DNA from: Azophilus sp964638775
GTDB taxonomy: Bacteria; Pseudomonadota; Gammaproteobacteria; Pseudomonadales; Azotimanducaceae
Reading direction: 5' to 3'
Assembly (NCBI GenBank): GCA_964638775.1
Contig: CAZWZH010000192.1
Span: forward strand, 1 to 53,363
DNA: 53,363 nucleotides
A program made the translations under genes and the position numbers. Shown one piece after another: positions 15,665 to 24,389 of this stretch (positions within the stretch are counted from its first letter, which is position 1; each line of letters starts with the position of its first letter). The notes beneath the pieces are model-generated. The model saw only the letters and a program-made list of their open reading frames with translations. It was not told where the DNA came from and did not search any database.

Positions 15665-17065
15665 ATGAAGACCGAATCACTCCCTTTCCAGGACATCAGC
15701 GTACTGTCAGTCAGCGCGCTCAACCGGCAGGCTCGGCTTCTGCTCGAAGGGCGGCTCGGCGAGGTGTGGGTGAGGGGGGAGATCAGCAACTACCGCCGGC
15801 CCGGCTCGGGGCACTGGTATTTCACCCTCAAGGACGACGGCGCCCAGGTGCGCTGCGCCATGTTCGTCAACAGGAACCGGTTCAGCAAGCTGCAGCCCGT
15901 GGATGGCGCCGAGGTGGTCCTGCGCGGCCGGGTGAGCCTTTACGAGGGCCGCGGCGACTATCAGATCGTTGTCGAGCACATGGAACCGGCCGGCGAAGGG
16001 GCGCTTCGGGCAGCGTTCGAGGCGTTGAAGGAGCGGCTGGCGGCCGAGGGGTTGTTCGGCGCGGAACGCAAGAAGGCGCTGCCGGAGTTCCCCGCCCACC
16101 TGGCCATCCTGTCATCGCGCAGCGGGGCGGCGCTTCGTGACGTGCTGAGCATCGTCGGAAGGCGTTTTCCCTGCCTCAGGGTGACGCTGATCCCGGTGGC
16201 GGTACAGGGCCCCGACGCGGAGCGGCAACTCCTCGACGCGTTGCGACGCATTCCCGCACTGGAACCCGATGTGGTGCTGCTCACCCGGGGCGGGGGGTCG
16301 CTGGAAGACCTGTTCGCGTTCAATTCGGAGCCGCTGGCGCGGGCGATCGCCGCCTGTCCGGTGCCCACGGTCGCCGCAATCGGTCACGAGACGGACTTCA
16401 CCATTGCTGAAATGGTGGCGGACCTGCGGGGCCCGACGCCCTCGGCCGCCGCGGAACTGCTCACCCCGGACGGCCAGGCTCTGGCCGAGCTGTTCGCAGG
16501 CCTTCAGGCACGCCTTGGCCGGGGCTTAACGACCCGCATCGACCTTGCCGGTGGCGGGCTCGACACCCTGCGCGCACGGCTGACCGACCCGCGCCACAAG
16601 GTGCGTCAACTCATGCAGCGGGCCGACGACCTCGATGAACGGCTGCATCGCGCCGTCACCGGACGCATGGAACATTGCCGTGCGCGAGTCGATGCTCTGC
16701 GCCGCTCCGTCAGTCTGCTGAGCCCCGCCGCTCGAATAGCGAACCATCGGCAAACGCTGGGGCGCCTGGGAGCCACGGCCAGGAACGCGGTGCAAAGCCG
16801 GGTACGCAGCGGGACACGCGGTCTGGCAGCCCTCGCGCGCACACTTCAGGCAGTAAGCCCGCTCGACACCTTGAGCCGCGGATTCGTCATCGCCACCGAT
16901 GCGCACGGCCGGGCCATAACCCGGTCGGCCGGCCTCGCCGGGGGCGATGAATTCCTGGCCAACTTCCATGACGGGGCCGTCCGCGCCGAGGTTCGGGACA
17001 AGCAGCCGCTGCCTGCCCGGTTGCGTCCGCTCGAACCCGCCGGCGAGACGGAGTCCGCGGTTTGA
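15665..17065 (+). CDS. xseA: Exodeoxyribonuclease VII large subunit
   Basis: XseA is the catalytic large subunit of exonuclease VII, which degrades single-stranded DNA to oligonucleotides in the cytoplasm. The 466-residue protein begins with an OB-fold (about 10-105: V-W-V-R-G-E-I-S-N-Y, then GHWYFTLKDDGAQVRC), followed by the nuclease core with ILSSRSGAALRD, LTRGGGSLEDLFAFN and AIGHETDFT, and a long coiled-coil C-terminal region. The ATG at 15665 fits the family start. It diverges from guaB and overlaps the next gene by four bases (TTGA). The small subunit xseB is not in the window. Confidence 0.95.
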   Translation: MKTESLPFQDISVLSVSALNRQARLLLEGRLGEVWVRGEISNYRRPGSGHWYFTLKDDGAQVRCAMFVNRNRFSKLQPVDGAEVVLRGRVSLYEGRGDYQIVVEHMEPAGEGALRAAFEALKERLAAEGLFGAERKKALPEFPAHLAILSSRSGAALRDVLSIVGRRFPCLRVTLIPVAVQGPDAERQLLDALRRIPALEPDVVLLTRGGGSLEDLFAFNSEPLARAIAACPVPTVAAIGHETDFTIAEMVADLRGPTPSAAAELLTPDGQALAELFAGLQARLGRGLTTRIDLAGGGLDTLRARLTDPRHKVRQLMQRADDLDERLHRAVTGRMEHCRARVDALRRSVSLLSPAARIANHRQTLGRLGATARNAVQSRVRSGTRGLAALARTLQAVSPLDTLSRGFVIATDAHGRAITRSAGLAGGDEFLANFHDGAVRAEVRDKQPLPARLRPLEPAGETESAV

Positions 17066-17967
17066 GCCGGGCTCCGGCCACCGCCGCCTCGATCCGGTCG
17101 GCGCGGATCGCGGCCGCGAGTTTCCTGCTGCTGACGGGATTCCCGGGCGCCAGTGCAGCTTCCCCGGATGCCCCACTCCCCGAACAGGGAGGCACCGGCG
17201 CAACGTCCATGGAGAGCCTCCAGACAAGCGCCGTACCGGGCGGCATCTTCCGGTTCCGGCTGCCGGACGGCGCCGATCGTGCCCACTATCAAGGCAAGCC
17301 GGTGATGGTGCACCGGGGACAGGTCATTGTCGGTGTGGCAATCGATACGCTTCCGGGCGACTACGAGGTCGAGTTATCCGGCCCCGGCGGAACGGCGCGT
17401 CACGGCTTCCGGGTCGTCGCCAAAACCTACCCCGAACAGCGGATTACCATCGCAAACCGGCGCATGGTGGACCCGTTGCCGGAAGATCTTGAACGCATCC
17501 GCGACGAACGCCGCCGCCAACTCGAAAAATACGATCTCTTCTCGAACCGGAAACTGGACATCGTCCCGTTCGCCAAGCCCGTGGAAGGCGCTACCTCAAG
17601 TCCTTTCGGCCGCCGCCGCATCCTCAACGACCAGCCCAGGAGCCCCCACAGCGGTCTCGACATCGTCGCTGCCACCGGCACCCCGATCCGCGCCCCCGCG
17701 CCCGGCCGCGTGGTGCTGACCGGCGACCTGTTCTTCAACGGCAATACCGTGTTTCTCGACCACGGCCAGGGGCTGGTGACCATGTATTGCCATATGAATG
17801 GAATCGACGTGAGCGAGGGCGACGAGGTGAGGCGCGGCGAAGTGATCGGGCAGGTCGGCGCCACCGGCCGGGTCACGGGTGCGCACCTGCACTGGTCGGT
17901 CAGCCTGAACGGCAATCGCGTGGACCCCACGACGGTCATGGAAATGCTGAACGGCTCCGGGCCCTGA
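17062..17967 (+). CDS. M23-family metallopeptidase (LytM-like), secreted
   Basis: The TTG start overlaps the xseA stop in a TTGA junction, and the first ~30 residues form a signal peptide ending A-S-A-A. The C-terminal ~120 residues are an M23 peptidase with zinc ligands H-S-G-L-D (HxxxD) and A-H-L-H-W (HxH). The middle region (~50-160) is a beta-rich domain. M23 enzymes cut peptidoglycan cross-links; all zinc ligands are present, so it should be active rather than an EnvC/NlpD-like activator, though that role is not excluded. Pairing of an M23 gene with xseA also occurs in other gammaproteobacteria. Confidence 0.9.
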   Translation: MSRAPATAASIRSARIAAASFLLLTGFPGASAASPDAPLPEQGGTGATSMESLQTSAVPGGIFRFRLPDGADRAHYQGKPVMVHRGQVIVGVAIDTLPGDYEVELSGPGGTARHGFRVVAKTYPEQRITIANRRMVDPLPEDLERIRDERRRQLEKYDLFSNRKLDIVPFAKPVEGATSSPFGRRRILNDQPRSPHSGLDIVAATGTPIRAPAPGRVVLTGDLFFNGNTVFLDHGQGLVTMYCHMNGIDVSEGDEVRRGEVIGQVGATGRVTGAHLHWSVSLNGNRVDPTTVMEMLNGSGP

Positions 17968-17987
17968 GGTCATAGCTGAATTACGCT

Positions 17988-19373
17988 CTAGCGGCCTCGG
18001 CCGTGGCGCATGACCCGCTTGCGCCGCAGGCGCTGGCGCCGGGTCAACTGATTTCGCCTGCCGGCATAGGGGTTCGCGCCGGTCCGCATTTCCACCCGCA
18101 CCGGGTTGCCGACAAGGTTGAGCGCCTCGCGAAACCCGTTTTCCAGGTAGCGGACATAGCTGGCCGGCAAAGCCCCCGTCTGGTTGCCGTGCACGATGAT
18201 GCGCGGCGGATGATCGCCGGCCTTGTGCACGTAGCGCAGCTTGATCTGGCGTCCGCGCACCGTGGGCGGCGGGTGCATCTGCACCAGGTGCTGGAGAATG
18301 CGGTTGAGCCGGGTTGTTCCCACCTCGAACGAACCCGCCCGGTACACCGCGGTGACGTCGTTCAACAACCGCCCGACGCCGGTGCCCCGCAATGCGGATA
18401 TCGTGTGTACCGGCGCCCAGGGCACGAATTCCAGGCGTCGCTCTAGGGTCCTCAAGCGCGCCTTGCGCTGCCCGGCATCCATGCCGTCCCATTTGTTGAC
18501 CGCAACCACCAGACCCGCCCCGGCGTTGGCGCCGTGCTGCAGAACGTGCAGGTCCTGGTCGACCAGGCCCTCCCGGCCGTCGACCATGACGATGGCCACC
18601 TGCGCCCGCTCCATCGCCTGCAGGGCCTTGATGACGGAAAATTTCTCGACCGCCGCGCCGACCCGGCCCCGGCGCCGTACGCCCGCCGTGTCGATGAGGA
18701 GGTAACGCTCGCCGCCGCGCTCGAACGGCACTTCAATGGCGTCGCGGGTAGTGCCGGGGCGGTCGAAGACCACCTGCCGCTCTTCGCCGAGCAGCCGGTT
18801 GATCAGGGTCGACTTGCCGACGTTCGGACGTCCCACCACCGCCGTGCGAATGGTTCCGGGCTCGGCCCGCACCGGTTCCGCGGACTCCGGCAGGCGGGAT
18901 GCCAGCCTTTCGCGCAATGCGCCCACGCCACGCCCGTGGGCAGCGGATATCAGGCACACATCCTCGAACCCCAGGCCCGCGAACTCGGACTGTGCGGTGT
19001 GCGGGTTCTGCCCGTCGATCTTGTTGACCACCACCACGACATCGCACCCGGCCTTCCTGAGGCGCCCGGCGATTTCTTCATCGCCCCCTGTCAGGCCGTC
19101 GCGGGCATCGACCATGAAAAGAACGGTATCCGCCTCGGCCACCGCCACACCGGCCTGCCGGCCCGTCAGGTCGGCCAGATCGTCCGCGCCGAGCAGGCCG
19201 CCGGTGTCCACCAGGATGCAGGGCCGGCCCTCGACAACCGCACGCCCGTAGCGCCGGTCGCGGGTAAGGCCCGGCACGTCGGCAACGATGGCATCCCGGG
19301 TACCGGTCAGCCGGTTGAACAGCGTCGACTTGCCGACATTGGGGCGGCCGACCAGGGCAAAGTGAGGGGCCAC
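17988..19373 (-). CDS. der: Ribosome-biogenesis GTPase Der (EngA)
   Basis: Der is a double GTPase that helps assemble the 50S subunit. Both G domains are visible, each with GRPNVGKST as P-loop (near residues 8-16 and 180-188), D-T-G-G and D-T-A-G as G3, and N-K-I-D and N-K-W-D as G4. The C-terminal KH-like domain ends in a basic tail rich in Arg. I chose the GTG at 19373, which begins A-P-H-F-A-L-V-G and sits four bases after the bamB stop; a longer in-frame start reads into bamB. It ends the conserved hisS-yfgM-bamB-der unit. Confidence 0.95.
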   Translation of the reverse strand: MAPHFALVGRPNVGKSTLFNRLTGTRDAIVADVPGLTRDRRYGRAVVEGRPCILVDTGGLLGADDLADLTGRQAGVAVAEADTVLFMVDARDGLTGGDEEIAGRLRKAGCDVVVVVNKIDGQNPHTAQSEFAGLGFEDVCLISAAHGRGVGALRERLASRLPESAEPVRAEPGTIRTAVVGRPNVGKSTLINRLLGEERQVVFDRPGTTRDAIEVPFERGGERYLLIDTAGVRRRGRVGAAVEKFSVIKALQAMERAQVAIVMVDGREGLVDQDLHVLQHGANAGAGLVVAVNKWDGMDAGQRKARLRTLERRLEFVPWAPVHTISALRGTGVGRLLNDVTAVYRAGSFEVGTTRLNRILQHLVQMHPPPTVRGRQIKLRYVHKAGDHPPRIIVHGNQTGALPASYVRYLENGFREALNLVGNPVRVEMRTGANPYAGRRNQLTRRQRLRRKRVMRHGRGR

Positions 19374-19377
19374 GTGC

Positions 19378-20655
19378 TCACCTGGCCTCGATCTCGACCG
19401 CCTGCAGGGACCCCGAATTGCCGAGCACGTAGAGCGTACGCCCTTCCGCAACGGTCATCGTGGAACGGATGCCCTTGCCGTCGAGCTTCTGCCGGGCCAG
19501 GAAACGGCCGTCGCTTTGCGCGAGCACGTGCAGGTAGCCGTCGTCGTCCCCCACCACCAGGTAGTTCCCGAACGCCTGGGGACTCGAGAGCTTCCGCCGG
19601 TACAGGCTGTCCTGGCGCCAGACCTCACGGGCCGTCTGTTCGTCGATGGCGATGACGGCATCGGTCTCGTCGACCACGTAAACATGGCCGTAGCCGGCGG
19701 CGAGGTCGAGATGGCTGGAATGATCGAGTTGCCAAAGCGCATTGCCGTCGGCACGCCGCAGTGCCTTCAACTGACCCTGGTACGCCACCGCGTACACCAG
19801 GGGCCCCGCCAGCAGCGGCGAACCGTCCACGTCGACGATGCGGTCGAGTTCCGAGCGGCCTTCCGGCAGCATCACCCGGTGCTCCCAGATGGGCTCGCCG
19901 TTCTCCGTGCGGATGGCGCTCACGGTGCCGTTGGCGAACCCCGCGTAGACGACGCCGCCCTCGAACACCGGCGAGGCCGTCCCGCGCAGCGTCAGCACGG
20001 GAACCTGGATGTCGAAGCTCCAGCGCACGCTGCCGTCGTCCTCCTCCAGCGCCAGCAGGCGGCCGTCGATGGTCTGCACGAACACGGCATCGTCGCCGAA
20101 GGCCGGGCGGCTGAGAATCTCGCTGCCGAGGTAGACGCGCCAGATTTCCCGCCCGTCCGTGGCGGAGAGGGCCACCACGGTTCCCCCGGTGGTGCCCATC
20201 AGCACCAATCCGCCGCCGGCGCCGACGCCCCCGCTGACGTAACTGGGGTCTGTCCGGTCGAAGAAGTTGAAGCCCGTCAACCCCGAGAACCGGCCGCCCT
20301 TCGCCAGGTTGTACGGGCTGATCTCCGAACGCCATACGCGCTTGCCGCTGAACCGGTCCCTGGCTTCGACCACGCCGTAGCCGTCCGCGGCATAGACCCG
20401 GTTGGCCACCACCACGGGATTGAGCCGCAGGTACTTGCGGCCCAGCCCCTTGCCGACGGAGGCTCGCCAGAGCCGCTCGATGCGCGCTTCCGGAACGAAG
20501 TCGACCAGGTCGGCCGGTTTCATGGGATCCGGGCCCTTGTCCCTGTCGCCGATCCAGGGCACCCAGGAAAACCAGCCGCAGCCTCCGACCAGGAGAGCGA
20601 GCGACACGACGACCAGGGCCCTGGCCAGGCGCTCACCGCCAGACTTGCCGCTCAT
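19378..20655 (-). CDS. bamB: Outer-membrane assembly lipoprotein BamB
   Basis: BamB is a lipoprotein of the beta-barrel assembly (BAM) complex at the inner face of the outer membrane. The 425-residue protein has a lipoprotein signal peptide with lipobox L-V-G-G-C at about residues 22-26, then an eight-bladed PQQ-like beta-propeller with repeats such as V-V-A-L-S-A-T-D-G-R-E-I-W and L-K-A-L-R-R-A-D-G-N-A-L-W. Its ATG overlaps the yfgM stop (ATGA), indicating coupling. The gene order matches that around E. coli bamB. Confidence 0.95.
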   Translation of the reverse strand: MSGKSGGERLARALVVVSLALLVGGCGWFSWVPWIGDRDKGPDPMKPADLVDFVPEARIERLWRASVGKGLGRKYLRLNPVVVANRVYAADGYGVVEARDRFSGKRVWRSEISPYNLAKGGRFSGLTGFNFFDRTDPSYVSGGVGAGGGLVLMGTTGGTVVALSATDGREIWRVYLGSEILSRPAFGDDAVFVQTIDGRLLALEEDDGSVRWSFDIQVPVLTLRGTASPVFEGGVVYAGFANGTVSAIRTENGEPIWEHRVMLPEGRSELDRIVDVDGSPLLAGPLVYAVAYQGQLKALRRADGNALWQLDHSSHLDLAAGYGHVYVVDETDAVIAIDEQTAREVWRQDSLYRRKLSSPQAFGNYLVVGDDDGYLHVLAQSDGRFLARQKLDGKGIRSTMTVAEGRTLYVLGNSGSLQAVEIEAR

Positions 20656-21281
20656 CAGGTTTCCTCCGCCGGAGCCGTGTCGTCCACCTTGAACTCGAGA
20701 ATGGGCCGCTGATCGCCTGGCGCAACCTCCGCGGCGGCCGCCGTATAGGCCTCGTGCGCCAGGGCCCGCTCGCCCCGCAGCACGTGAATGTCACCCTTCA
20801 ATTCCAGCACCTGTGGGCGAAAGCCCTGGCTGGTGACTTGAGCCAGAACGGCGAGCGCCGCTTCGGCGTCGTCTTGTTCCTGGAGCAGGCGCGCGAGACG
20901 GATGCGGGCGATGTCCTTGATGAGCGCGTGCGCCCCGCCATCGGCAATTCTGCTTAACATCCCGATCGCCCCTTCCACATCGCCGGTTTCGGCGGCGCCT
21001 TTCGCCTGATGGAGCAACGCGAAGGTGGCATAGGATGTCTCCCCGAACTCAGCATCGAGCCGGGCGGCCATTTCAGTGCGCGCATCCCCCGTCGCCGCCA
21101 GGAACGACTCGTACGCCTCGGAAGCCGCCTGCATCTGCGTGACTTGCGCCGAGTCGTACCAACGCCAGCCGGCGATGCCGCCGACGGCGAGCACCGCCGC
21201 CACAATCATCGACGTGCCGTTCTCCTGCCACCAGTTCTTCAGCCGGTCAAGCTGTTCCTCGTCAGTAAGATAGTCGGCCAC
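20655..21281 (-). CDS. yfgM: YfgM-family TPR membrane protein
   Basis: The 208-residue protein has the YfgM layout: a short cytoplasmic start (Y-L-T-D-E-E-Q-L-D-R-L-K-N-W-W), one transmembrane helix (about 24-41) and a periplasmic TPR-like region of helical pairs. In E. coli YfgM associates with the Sec translocon and PpiD and helps periplasmic folding. It sits between hisS (3-base gap) and bamB (ATGA overlap), its usual position. The C-terminus is acidic. Confidence 0.9.
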   Translation of the reverse strand: MADYLTDEEQLDRLKNWWQENGTSMIVAAVLAVGGIAGWRWYDSAQVTQMQAASEAYESFLAATGDARTEMAARLDAEFGETSYATFALLHQAKGAAETGDVEGAIGMLSRIADGGAHALIKDIARIRLARLLQEQDDAEAALAVLAQVTSQGFRPQVLELKGDIHVLRGERALAHEAYTAAAAEVAPGDQRPILEFKVDDTAPAEET

Positions 21282-21284
21282 CCT

Positions 21285-22553
21285 TTACTCCTTTGCCGCG
21301 CGCCCGCCGTTCAGCCGCACCGCCACGTCCGCCAGCCGCAATCGCTCCTGCTCCGCACTGCCGCGCAGGTCCTTGAGCGCGGCGAGGCCCTCCCGGATCT
21401 CCGCCTCGCCGAACAGCAGCGCCCAGCGGGCCCCGCTCCGGTCGGCCCGCTTGAGCTGGTTCTTCAGCTTGCCGCCGCCGGCATGCACGCGGAAGCGCAA
21501 CGCCGGCGCCATGCGCCGCAGCCGCTGCACCGCGGCCAGGGCCGCGCCGTGCAAGCCGGGCTGCAATACGCAGCAGTAGACGTCGGCCGGAACCTCCGGC
21601 GACACGCCATGCACCGCATCGTGCAACAGCACCACCCGTTCGACGCCGATCGCAAATCCCGCGGCGGGCGTTGCCCTGCCGCCGAGCAACTCCACAAGCC
21701 CGTCATAGCGCCCGCCGGCGCAGATTGCCCCCTGGGCGCCGAGGCGGTCTGTCGTCCACTCGAAGACCGAGCGCGTATAGTAGTCGAGACCGCGCACCAG
21801 GCGGGGATTCTCGACGTAGTCTATGTCCAGTTCGGCGAGCAGCGCCTTGAGCCCGGCGTAGTGTTCCGAGCTGGCGTCGTCGAGATAGTCCTTGAAAGCC
21901 GGGCCGTTGTCGAGAGCGCGCCTGGTCTCTTCCGACTTGCTGTCCAGAATGCGCAGGGGATTGTTGGTGAGCCGGCGCCGGCTGTCCGGGTCGAGACTCG
22001 CTTTCCTGGGTTCGAGCCAGCCGATGAGGGCCTCGCGGAAGGCTGCCCGGGCAGCGGGCGAGCCGATGCTGTTGAGTTCCAGCCGAACCTCCCCGCCGAT
22101 TCCCAAGGCCCGCCAGAGTTCGCAGCCCAACTGGATCAGTTCCGCGTCGATGTCGGGCCCGGTCAACCCGAACGCCTCCACGCCGATCTGGTGGAACTGG
22201 CGGTAGCGGCCCTTCTGGGGCCGTTCGTAGCGAAACATCGGGCCCCGGTAGAACACCCGCTGGGTCTGGTTGTACAGCATCCCGTTTTCATCGAGCGCCC
22301 TGGCGCAGCCGGCGGTGCCCTCCGGCCGCAGCGCCATGGCCTGACCGTCCCGGTCGGTCAGGCAGTACATCTCCTTCTCGACGATGTCGGTCGCCTCGCC
22401 CACCCCGCGGCTGAAGAGTTCCACGGTTTCCAGCATCGGCAGCCGCACTTCCTGATAGGCGAAGCGGTCGAGCACATCCACCATCGCGGATTCGACGTCG
22501 CGCCACCGGCGTGCTTCGCCGGGCAGCACATCGCGCATGCCCCGAACCCGCAT
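21285..22553 (-). CDS. hisS: Histidyl-tRNA synthetase
   Basis: HisRS charges tRNA-His in the cytoplasm. Visible class II motifs include R-G-M-R-D-V-L-P-G-E at the start, motif 2 around F-R-Y-E-R-P-Q-K-G-R-Y-R-Q-F (about 108-121), the histidine-A box L-V-R-G-L-D-Y-Y-T-R (about 253-262) and motif 3 with A-A-G-F-A-I-G-V-E-R. The 422-residue length is usual. The ATG at 22553 leaves a three-base gap after rodZ; the N-terminus is a few residues shorter than E. coli, so an upstream non-ATG start is possible. The gene ispG, often found between rodZ and hisS, is absent. Confidence 0.96.
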   Translation of the reverse strand: MRVRGMRDVLPGEARRWRDVESAMVDVLDRFAYQEVRLPMLETVELFSRGVGEATDIVEKEMYCLTDRDGQAMALRPEGTAGCARALDENGMLYNQTQRVFYRGPMFRYERPQKGRYRQFHQIGVEAFGLTGPDIDAELIQLGCELWRALGIGGEVRLELNSIGSPAARAAFREALIGWLEPRKASLDPDSRRRLTNNPLRILDSKSEETRRALDNGPAFKDYLDDASSEHYAGLKALLAELDIDYVENPRLVRGLDYYTRSVFEWTTDRLGAQGAICAGGRYDGLVELLGGRATPAAGFAIGVERVVLLHDAVHGVSPEVPADVYCCVLQPGLHGAALAAVQRLRRMAPALRFRVHAGGGKLKNQLKRADRSGARWALLFGEAEIREGLAALKDLRGSAEQERLRLADVAVRLNGGRAAKE

Positions 22554-22556
22554 GGG

Positions 22557-23633
22557 CTATTGCCCCACCACCAGCAAGGCCACGTTGTTGCGCGTGTGCG
22601 GCAACAGGGGAACGGGTTCGCCGTTGTACGCCAGCGTCACGCCCGGCGCGTAGCCGAGGCGAATCTGAAAGGGCCCCGCGCCCACCAGGCGCACGCTCTG
22701 GCCCCGGCGCATCAGGTCCTGATAGAGGGTTTCACCTTCGGTGTCGAAGACTTCGACCCAGCAATCCTCCGTAAACTCGAACATCAGCTCCTCGTCCCCG
22801 GTCGGCGTCAGGCGGCTGAAGCTGAAACGGTCATCCGCGGCTCCGACGAAATCCTCTGTGCCGGGCGCTTGCGAATAGCCACCAAAAACGTCATCGCCCG
22901 AAACCCCGGTATCCGATGCCGCCGCATCCGGTTCGATGCCGCCGGCCGCGGCCTCGGTTGCGGGTTCCGGCCGGGGCGTCAAGCCGTCCGGTTCGACAGC
23001 CGGAGAAGCGGCCGTGTCCGGAACCCCGGCCGCTCCGGACGCCGGCCCGCCTTCCCCCGTTGCGACGGCCTGCCCGGTAGCGGGTTCCGCCGTAGCGGGC
23101 TCTATCCGGGAGGCGCCGCCCGCTTCCGCCGCGGAGCGCTCGCTCCCGGCAACCGAGGCTGACTCGATCGACGATGTCGCCACCGCGGCATCCGGAGATT
23201 CAGGCGCCTCGTCAGACGGCCATAGCCAGACCGCCAATGCGGCCAGCACCACCGCCGCCAGACCGCCCGCCACGCTCACGACCAGAACCGGTGGATGGCC
23301 GCCGATGCTCAACCGGCTCACGAAATCCGAGGGTGTCGGCCTCGGCTTTGCTTCACCCCGCAGCACCGTCGCCGGCCATTCCAATGCGTACGCCTCGAGC
23401 AACGGCCCGGCTTCGAGCCCCAGCAACTTTGCGTAGTTTCGGACAAACCCACGCAGATACACCTCCGGGGGGAACCTCTGCCCGTCGTTCGCCTCGATCG
23501 CCTCTATCAGGCGAACCGTCAGCTTAAGCCGTTGCGCCACCTCGGGAATGGAAAGGCCGGCCGCTTCACGGGCCTCGCGAAAGGCCGCGCCCGGTTCCTG
23601 CGCATCGACGGTGGCCGGCTCGTCTACCGGCAT
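22557..23633 (-). CDS. rodZ: RodZ-family cell-shape protein
   Basis: RodZ links the MreB cytoskeleton to the elongation machinery. The 358-residue protein has an N-terminal helix-turn-helix domain (about 15-85: FREAREAAGLSIPEVAQRLK, then F-P-P-E-V-Y-L-R-G-F-V-R-N-Y-A), one transmembrane segment (about 115-140), a Pro/Ala/Glu-rich low-complexity periplasmic linker (about 145-265) and a C-terminal DUF4115 beta domain. Its start overlaps the end of pilW by ten bases, consistent with one operon. Confidence 0.93.
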   Translation of the reverse strand: MPVDEPATVDAQEPGAAFREAREAAGLSIPEVAQRLKLTVRLIEAIEANDGQRFPPEVYLRGFVRNYAKLLGLEAGPLLEAYALEWPATVLRGEAKPRPTPSDFVSRLSIGGHPPVLVVSVAGGLAAVVLAALAVWLWPSDEAPESPDAAVATSSIESASVAGSERSAAEAGGASRIEPATAEPATGQAVATGEGGPASGAAGVPDTAASPAVEPDGLTPRPEPATEAAAGGIEPDAAASDTGVSGDDVFGGYSQAPGTEDFVGAADDRFSFSRLTPTGDEELMFEFTEDCWVEVFDTEGETLYQDLMRRGQSVRLVGAGPFQIRLGYAPGVTLAYNGEPVPLLPHTRNNVALLVVGQ

Positions 23634-24388
23634 GACGAGATCGCTGTCGGAAACCGCGCCCGCAGCCTTTCCGCGTGGTTCATCGACCGGAAGGTTGCGC
23701 CTTCGACACCGGCGAGCCGCAAACCGAGGCAGAGGCTTCGAGCCGTCTCGCCGGCGTGCGCCAGGAATTCGTGGTAATAACGTTCGGCGGCCTGGTAGTC
23801 GTGCTGGGAGTAGTGGATGCCGGCCAGCTCCAGGGTGCTTCTGGGCCGGTTGGCGCCGAGCTCCAGGGCGCGTTCGAACGCGTGCCTTGCCGCATCGGCG
23901 CGGCCGAGCGCGAGTTCCGTCAGCCCGAGGTTCTCGTAGACCTGGTCGCGAAGGCGGTAGTCCGCATTCCGGGAGGCCCGCCCCAAGGGGCCCAGCGCGG
24001 CCCGGTATCTCTCTTGGCCGTAGAGGAAGGCGCCGTAGTTGTTCAATGCCTGGGGATCGTCGGGGTCCAGCGCCAGGGCCGCCTGGAAGTGTCGCTCGGC
24101 GAGCCGGGGCTCCCGCCCCCGTTCGTAAAGGATGCCCGCCAGAACGTGCGCCTCAACCCGTTCGGGGTCGAGTTCCAGTGCACGCAGCAGGGGCTCCCGG
24201 GCTCGGGCCGGAGTTTCCCCGTGGAGGTATGCGCGGGCCAGATCGAGATGCGCCGCGGCCCGGTGCGCCGCGGATGCCGGCACTCCGGAATCGGCGGCGC
24301 CTCCGGTTGCGCACGCCGACAACGAGGCCAGGACCAGCAGAAGACCGCCCGCCCCCATGCTCCGAAGGCGCAAAGCCGCACTCCTCAC
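23624..24388 (-). CDS. pilW: Type IV pilus biogenesis lipoprotein PilW/PilF
   Basis: This TPR lipoprotein (254 residues from the GTG at 24388) has a lipobox around L-S-A-C (Cys about residue 26) and at least five TPR-like helical pairs, including A-L-E-L-D-P-E-R and A-L-A-L-D-P-D-D-P-Q-A-L-N-N-Y-G. In Pseudomonas and Neisseria, PilF/PilW inserts the secretin PilQ into the outer membrane. I preferred the GTG because it adds the basic n-region of the signal peptide and lies one base after the rlmN stop; an ATG at 24358 is the alternative. No other pilus gene is in the window, and this gene's place between rlmN and rodZ is conserved. Confidence 0.88.
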   Translation of the reverse strand: MRSAALRLRSMGAGGLLLVLASLSACATGGAADSGVPASAAHRAAAHLDLARAYLHGETPARAREPLLRALELDPERVEAHVLAGILYERGREPRLAERHFQAALALDPDDPQALNNYGAFLYGQERYRAALGPLGRASRNADYRLRDQVYENLGLTELALGRADAARHAFERALELGANRPRSTLELAGIHYSQHDYQAAERYYHEFLAHAGETARSLCLGLRLAGVEGATFRSMNHAERLRARFPTAISSCR

Positions 24389-24389
24389 G

